Positions 59,885 through 64,000 of a DNA stretch of 64,000 nucleotides are shown here, piece after piece. Source of the stretch: an uncultured Collinsella sp. (GTDB taxonomy: Bacteria; Actinomycetota; Coriobacteriia; Coriobacteriales; Coriobacteriaceae); the NCBI GenBank assembly GCA_902475245.1, contig CABRYP010000004.1, positions 18,844 to 82,843 of the forward strand, written 5' to 3'. How positions within the stretch are numbered: the stretch's first letter is position 1; every line of letters begins with the position of its first letter. The notes under the pieces were generated by a model. That model was not told where the DNA came from. It saw only the letters and a list, made by a program, of their open reading frames with translations, and searched no databases. The translations under genes and the position numbers were made by a program.

Positions 59885-59961
59885 AAGTTGCGGTGGAATA
59901 GTTCCTAGAAGGGGGCCATTTGACGGCCAAACAGGAACTATTTCACCGCAACTTCGTTTTT
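59885..59961 (+). repeat. TTGCGGTG-type stem-loop repeat, copy 3 (terminator of the peptidase gene)
   Basis: AAGTTGCGGTGGAATAGTTC... (59885-59906) pairs with the segment 59933-59954 over 22 bp (one G-U), enclosing GGCCATTTGACGGCC. CGTTTTTATTGGTG follows, matching the flank of copy 1 read in reverse. It acts as a Rho-independent terminator here. Confidence 0.8.
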
Positions 59962-60157
59962 ATTGGTGTAAAAGGCGGGTCATGTTTGGCGGCGGGATTG
60001 TTATTCGTTTGTAAAGCCGAGCCGCGTTTGCGGTAAGGGTCTATCAGATGCCCGTAAGAAACCGCAGTTGACGCGGGCGCTGCCCGGTTGGGGCCGTATC
60101 TTTCCAAACAGCAAAGCGGGCAGGGTGCCCGCGAGTCGCATGTACGAAAGGAAGATC

Positions 60158-61096
60158 ATGCTCGATCAGGCTTATTCTCGTCGTCAGTTCCTCGGCCTCG
60201 CTGGTGGTCTTGCCAGCATCGTCGGCCTCGGTCTCGTTGGTTGCGGTGGCGCAGGCGCTCCCAGCGCCGCTGACAAGGGTAGCGCCGCTGCTGCCGAGTC
60301 CGTCTCCGGCGAGGTGACCTACGACGGTGCCTCCTCGTTCCAGGCTCTCGTCGAGGCCGCTGCCGAGAAGTTCATGGATGCCAACCCGGACGTCTCCGTC
60401 TCCGGCTCGGGCAACGGTTCGGGCAAGGGCCTGACCGCTGTCGCCGCCGGCACCGTCACCATCGGTAACTCCGACGTCTTCGCCGAGACCAAGCTCGAGG
60501 CCGACCAGGTCAAGAACCTCGTCGACCACGAGGTCGCCGTCGTGGGCATGGGCCCCGTCGTTTCCAAGAACGTGAAGGTCGACGACCTGTCCCTTGAGCA
60601 GCTCAAGGGCATCTTCTCCGGCCAGATCACCAACTGGAAGGAGGTCGGCGGCGACGACGCCACCATCGTTGTTCTCAACCGCAAGGCCGGCTCCGGCACC
60701 CGCGCTACCTTCGAGGCCGCCGTCTTTGGCGACGAGGCCGTCGACTTTAAGGGCGACGCCGAGCTCGACAAGTCCGGCGATGTCCAGACTCAGATGGGCA
60801 GCACCGACAACGCCATCTCCTACCTGGACTTCTCGCACTTCGATGACTCCAAGTTCAACGCCATCAAGGTCGAGGGCGTGGAGCCCAAGAGCGCAAACGT
60901 CACTGACGACTCCTTTAAGATCTGGGCTACCGAGCACATGTACTGCGCCAAGGACGCCGACGAGGCCACCAAGGCCTTCCTGGACTTTATGCTTTCCGAC
61001 GACGTCCAGGGCAAACTTGTCGAGGAGCAGGGCTTTATCCCCGTCTCTGCCATGAAGGTCGTCAAGGACGCCAGCGGCAAGGTCTCCGCTAAATAG
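60158..61096 (+). CDS. pstS: phosphate ABC transporter substrate-binding lipoprotein PstS
   Basis: The periplasmic-side phosphate receptor of the Pst system, 312 residues. The signal is of the Tat type (SRRQFLG at 7-13) combined with a lipobox LVGC (Cys29), so it is exported folded and then lipid-anchored. The family phosphate-contact segments are GSGNGSGKGL and NRKAGSGTRATFE; DVFAETKLEA and VVGMGPVVSKNV lie between. GAAAGGA precedes the ATG at 60158. No Pho-box consensus is recognised in the 200 bases upstream. It heads pstSCAB. Confidence 0.94.
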   Translation: MLDQAYSRRQFLGLAGGLASIVGLGLVGCGGAGAPSAADKGSAAAAESVSGEVTYDGASSFQALVEAAAEKFMDANPDVSVSGSGNGSGKGLTAVAAGTVTIGNSDVFAETKLEADQVKNLVDHEVAVVGMGPVVSKNVKVDDLSLEQLKGIFSGQITNWKEVGGDDATIVVLNRKAGSGTRATFEAAVFGDEAVDFKGDAELDKSGDVQTQMGSTDNAISYLDFSHFDDSKFNAIKVEGVEPKSANVTDDSFKIWATEHMYCAKDADEATKAFLDFMLSDDVQGKLVEEQGFIPVSAMKVVKDASGKVSAK

Positions 61097-61121
61097 GTAA
61101 TCGCCCCCGGAAAGGTTTGCA

Positions 61122-62030
61122 ATGGCAAAACAGCTGCCAAAGCGCGACCTTGAGAACGTGGGCCTGGGCGTCACGGGTGCGTGCGCAGCGCTCGTGACGC
61201 TTGTCGTTGCCGCACTCATCTTTATGGTCGCCCAAAAGGGCCTCTCGGCTTTTCTCAAGGACGGCGTTTCGGTCGTCGAGTTCTTCACCGGCACCAAGTG
61301 GGACCTGGCCAACACAGCCGAAAACGGCCTGCCCTATACCGGCGCCCTGCCCCTGATCGTCACCTCGTTTGCGGTCATGGTACTCTCCACGATCATTGCG
61401 CTGCCCATCGCCATCGGCTCTGCCATCTTTGCAGTCGAGATTAGCCCTAAGTTTGGTTCCAAGGTCTTTCAGCCGCTTATTGAGCTTTTGACCGGCATTC
61501 CCTCGGTCGTCTTTGGCCTGATCGGTTTTCACGTGGTCGTCGGTCTTATGAAGAGCGTTTTCCACGTGAGTACGGGCTTGGGCATCTTGCCCGGCGCCAT
61601 CGTGCTGGCCGTCATGATCCTGCCGACCATGACCACGCTTTCGGTCGATGGCCTGCGCGCCGTGCCCGACAGCTACCGTCAGGGTTCGCTCGCGCTGGGC
61701 TACACCCGCTGGCAGACCATCTGGCACGTGGTGCTCAAGTCCGCCATGCCGTCGCTCATGACTGCAGTCATCCTTGGCATGACGCGTGCCTTTGGCGAGA
61801 CGCTCGCCGTGCGCATGGTCATCGGCGGTATCGAGGCCATGCCGACGTCGCTGCTGTCGCCGGCGTCCACCATCACCACCACGCTCACCACGTCCATGGC
61901 GGTCTATGCCGAGGGCTCGGCCCAGGACGATGTTCTGTGGGCACTCGGCCTGCTGCTGATGGGCATGAGCCTCATCTTCATCCTGATCATCCATCTCATT
62001 GGCCGCAAGGGGGCGAAGGCTCGTGGCTAG
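61122..62030 (+). CDS. pstC: phosphate ABC transporter permease PstC
   Basis: A 302-residue permease with six membrane helices and the EAA-type loop facing the ATPase (VDGLRAVPDSYRQGSLALGYTRW, split: VDGLRAVPDSYRQGS, ALGYTRW). LPLIVTSFAVMVLSTIIALP and IPSVVFGLIGFHVVVG are typical PstC segments. The ATG at 61122 follows GGAAAGG. Its last codons overlap the start of pstA. Confidence 0.93.
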   Translation: MAKQLPKRDLENVGLGVTGACAALVTLVVAALIFMVAQKGLSAFLKDGVSVVEFFTGTKWDLANTAENGLPYTGALPLIVTSFAVMVLSTIIALPIAIGSAIFAVEISPKFGSKVFQPLIELLTGIPSVVFGLIGFHVVVGLMKSVFHVSTGLGILPGAIVLAVMILPTMTTLSVDGLRAVPDSYRQGSLALGYTRWQTIWHVVLKSAMPSLMTAVILGMTRAFGETLAVRMVIGGIEAMPTSLLSPASTITTTLTTSMAVYAEGSAQDDVLWALGLLLMGMSLIFILIIHLIGRKGAKARG

Positions 62031-62949
62031 CACGCGCATCCACGTCGACGAGGCGAGACTCGGGCGTGTCCAAAAACAGGATCGCATCGCCACGGGCGTG
62101 CTGACGGCGATCGTCGCCATCGTCATGCTCGTCGTTGTCTCCATGGTGGCCTATATTCTGTTCGAGGGCATCTCGACGCTGTTTCAGCCAGGATTTCTCA
62201 CGCAGCCCGCGCGCGCCAACGGAACCCAGGGCGGCGTGCTCTACCAACTGTTCGACTCGTTCTATCTGTTGCTGATCACCCTAGTCATCTCGGTGCCCAT
62301 CAGCTTGGGTGGCGCGGTCTTCCTGGTCGAGTACTCACCCGACGGACCCATCCGCGACATCGCCTCCACCGCCATCGAGACGCTGTCCTCGCTGCCGTCC
62401 ATCGTCGTCGGCATGTTCGGCTTTCTGGTGTTCTCGGTGCAGCTGGGCTGGAAGTACTCCATCATCTCCGGCGCCGTCGCGCTCACCATGTTCAATATCC
62501 CCATCCTGGTGCGCGTGATCCAGCAGGCGCTCGAGGACGTGCCGCAGGCCCAGCGCGATGCGTGCCTGGCCATGGGCCTTACCCGCTGGGAGGCTACGCT
62601 GCACATCTTGATTCCCGAGGCCATGCCCGCCATCGTGACCGGCATCGTGCTTTCGGCTGGCCGCGTGTTTGGCGAGGCCGCGGCGCTGCTCTTTACCTCG
62701 GGCATGAGCTCGCCGGTGCGTCTGAACTTCTTGAGCTTTAACCTGTCGAGCCCCACCTGCGCCTGGAACGTGTTCCGTCCCGGCGAGTCGCTCGCCGTGC
62801 ACATCTACAAGATTTACGGCGAGGGCAGCCCCGAGGCTCAGCAGATCGTCTGGGGCACCGCCGCACTGCTGATGATCTGCGTGCTGCTGTTTAACGTAGT
62901 CGCCCGTATCGTGGGCAAACAACTGGCAAGGAAGATGACGGCCGAATGA
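62023..62949 (+). CDS. pstA: phosphate ABC transporter permease PstA
   Basis: A 308-residue permease partner of PstC, with six membrane helices. LLLITLVISVPISLGGAVFL, SLPSIVVGMFGFLVFSV and the EAA loop LEDVPQAQRDACLAMGLTRWE (split: LEDVPQAQRDACLAMGL, TRWE) are diagnostic. I use the GTG at 62023, which overlaps the last 8 bases of pstC; an in-frame TTG at 61999 would add 8 residues. The stop overlaps the pstB start (ATGA), so translation of all three is coupled. Confidence 0.93.
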   Translation: MASTRIHVDEARLGRVQKQDRIATGVLTAIVAIVMLVVVSMVAYILFEGISTLFQPGFLTQPARANGTQGGVLYQLFDSFYLLLITLVISVPISLGGAVFLVEYSPDGPIRDIASTAIETLSSLPSIVVGMFGFLVFSVQLGWKYSIISGAVALTMFNIPILVRVIQQALEDVPQAQRDACLAMGLTRWEATLHILIPEAMPAIVTGIVLSAGRVFGEAAALLFTSGMSSPVRLNFLSFNLSSPTCAWNVFRPGESLAVHIYKIYGEGSPEAQQIVWGTAALLMICVLLFNVVARIVGKQLARKMTAE

Positions 62950-63818
62950 GCGAGATGAAAGCAACGCCCGCAACCGAAGCGGTATCGTTCGAGACCCAGG
63001 ACTTCCTGTCGAGCGTGGGGGAGAGCGAGAAGCGCGTGCGCGCGAGCGGCAAGGCTGTGAGCGACGAGGTCGTGCTCTCCACCAAGGAGGTCAACGTGTA
63101 CTATGGCGACCACCATGCCCTGCACAATACGTCGCTCGACTTTCACAAGGGCGAGATCACAGCGCTCATCGGGCCTTCGGGCTGCGGTAAGTCGACTTTT
63201 TTGCGCAGCCTCAACCTTATGAATCGCGAGATTCGCGGCTGCCGCGTGGAGGGCGAGATCAACTACCGCGGGCGCAACGTGAACACCAAGACCGAAAACA
63301 CGTACGAGCTGCGTCGTTCCATTGGCATGGTGTTCCAGCAGCCCAACCCTTTCCGCAAGTCCATTCGCGACAACATTACGTTTGCGCCCAGGCGTCACGG
63401 CACTACCGACCGCGACGAGCTTGATCGTATGGTCGAGGAAAGTCTGCGTGGTGCGGCGCTGTGGGACGAGGTCAAGGACAAGCTCGACAAGAGCGCCTAC
63501 GCGCTTTCGGGCGGCCAGCAGCAGCGTCTGTGCATCGCGCGCACGCTGGCGCTCAACCCCGACGTGATCCTGTTTGACGAGCCCTGCTCGGCGCTCGACC
63601 CCATCTCGACGCTGGCGATCGAGGACCTCATGTCATCGATCGTTGCCGACCGCGCCATCGTCATCGTGACGCACAACATGGAGCAGGCGTCGCGCGTGTC
63701 CAACCGCACGGCGTTCTTCTACATGGGCGATATGGTTGAGTACGACGAGACTGACGAGATTTTCCAACGGCCCAAGGATAAGCGGCTGAATGATTACCTC
63801 ACCGGCATGTTCTCCTAG
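62946..63818 (+). CDS. pstB: phosphate ABC transporter ATPase PstB
   Basis: The ATPase of the Pst system, 290 residues. Walker A GPSGCGKST lies at about 77-85, the Q-loop at FQQPNPF, the ABC signature LSGGQQQR near 190, Walker B VILFDEP, and the switch His in VTHNMEQ. The N-terminus has about 40 residues not found in most PstB proteins (to GKAVSDEVVLSTKE), with Glu/Ser/Lys-rich composition. The ATG overlaps the pstA stop. phoU, often next, is not in the window; a terminator follows. Confidence 0.95.
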   Translation: MSEMKATPATEAVSFETQDFLSSVGESEKRVRASGKAVSDEVVLSTKEVNVYYGDHHALHNTSLDFHKGEITALIGPSGCGKSTFLRSLNLMNREIRGCRVEGEINYRGRNVNTKTENTYELRRSIGMVFQQPNPFRKSIRDNITFAPRRHGTTDRDELDRMVEESLRGAALWDEVKDKLDKSAYALSGGQQQRLCIARTLALNPDVILFDEPCSALDPISTLAIEDLMSSIVADRAIVIVTHNMEQASRVSNRTAFFYMGDMVEYDETDEIFQRPKDKRLNDYLTGMFS

Positions 63819-63874
63819 TCCGGGACATGCTTGAGGCCCGCGGCGGCCACGGTTGCCGCGGGACTGATTGGAGA

Positions 63875-63910
63875 GGCGGGTCATCTCTTTTGCGAGATGG
63901 CCCGCCTTTT
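63875..63910 (+). terminator. terminator of pstSCAB
   Basis: GGCGGGTCATCTC pairs with GAGATGGCCCGCC (one T-G) and is followed by TTTT. A second GC-rich hairpin (CCCGCGGC/GCCGCGGG) lies just before it. Confidence 0.85.
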
Positions 63911-63946
63911 GCTCTGCGACCGAAATGACCACCACAAAGGGGACAG

Positions 63947-64000
63947 TGAACTGCCTCCCATTTCTTGGACATCGGGAAATGGGAGGTTTTCCATGAGTAT
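63947..64000 (+). mobile_element. probable left end of an IS3-like element (truncated by window edge)
   Basis: TGAACTGCCTCCCATTTCTT followed by GGACAT resembles IS3-family ends. It is followed by a CCTCCCATTTC/GAAATGGGAGG inverted repeat that contains the ribosome binding site GGGAGG and an ATG at 63993. Only three codons of that frame are in the window, so the assignment rests on the end sequence alone. Confidence 0.45.
63993..64000 (+). CDS. first codons of a gene truncated by the window end
   Basis: ATG AGT then AT at the window edge, with GGGAGG 6 bases upstream. Probably the first frame of an IS3-like transposase; nothing more can be said. Confidence 0.35.

Noticed and set aside
60000..60157. 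Pho box upstream of pstS
   Set aside because: No direct-repeat PhoP/PhoB consensus could be recognised.
1..64000. tRNA, rRNA and CRISPR arrays
   Set aside because: No T-loop/acceptor patterns, rRNA-like stretches or regularly spaced direct repeats were found by eye; an automated scan could still find a missed tRNA.

Overview
The window looks like a chromosomal segment of a gut Coriobacteriia actinobacterium, most probably Collinsella or a close relative. The grounds are high GC throughout, actinobacterial-style proteins, Tat-exported cell-surface proteins, an Fhs/FchA/FolD one-carbon set, a class III fructose-bisphosphatase, and an SDR very like clostridial bile-acid 12-alpha-hydroxysteroid dehydrogenase. 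The assignment comes from reading the sequence; no database search was run. I see no rRNA, tRNA, CRISPR array or prophage.

Layout. 0-9.1 kb: the end of dnaE, a SWIM/SNF2 helicase, a superoxide reductase, a NAD-synthetase homologue that has lost its catalytic residues, and the overlapping ruvC-ruvA-ruvB operon. 9.1-14.8 kb: formate-THF ligase, a membrane protein with a heptad-repeat tail, a cation diffusion facilitator with a manganese-type metal site, and a zinc-ribbon protein. 15-18 kb: accessory minus-strand genes (YhcG-type nuclease, ADP-ribosylglycohydrolase, small proteins). 18-23.4 kb: cell-surface genes (Tat-exported PI-PLC, a duplicated lipoprotein pair, a zinc-ribbon membrane protein). 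23.4-29.3 kb: fchA-folD, a 230-bp AT-rich inverted-repeat element, a C69 dipeptidase, a phasin-like protein and a UbiB-family kinase. 29.3-36.6 kb: a cobalamin riboswitch in front of a 2009-residue surface protein and a 300-residue membrane protein, both carrying DUF4430 (transcobalamin-like) modules. This is the best candidate for an undescribed system here. 36.6-48.7 kb: two GtrA proteins, fbp, degV, a TIM-barrel protein, an RNA m5C methyltransferase, metG, a DUF3267 protein, queH and queA. 48.7-53.8 kb: repeat-rich, with two copies of a structured element whose helices covary, a coiled-coil membrane protein, the HSDH-like SDR and an IS110/IS1111 element. 53.8-64 kb: tgt, a LOG protein, a RelB/YafQ toxin-antitoxin pair, a second degV, a HAD phosphatase, a PepV-like peptidase, pstSCAB and the probable start of an IS3-like element.

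Themes. One-carbon metabolism is represented by fhs and by fchA-folD. FolD has lost the cyclohydrolase lysine exactly where a separate cyclohydrolase sits next to it. Queuosine genes (queH, queA, tgt) flank the repeat-rich stretch. Intergenic regions are rich in palindromic repeats, several of which also act as terminators. Many promoters appear to use an extended -10 of the form TGN-TANNNT.
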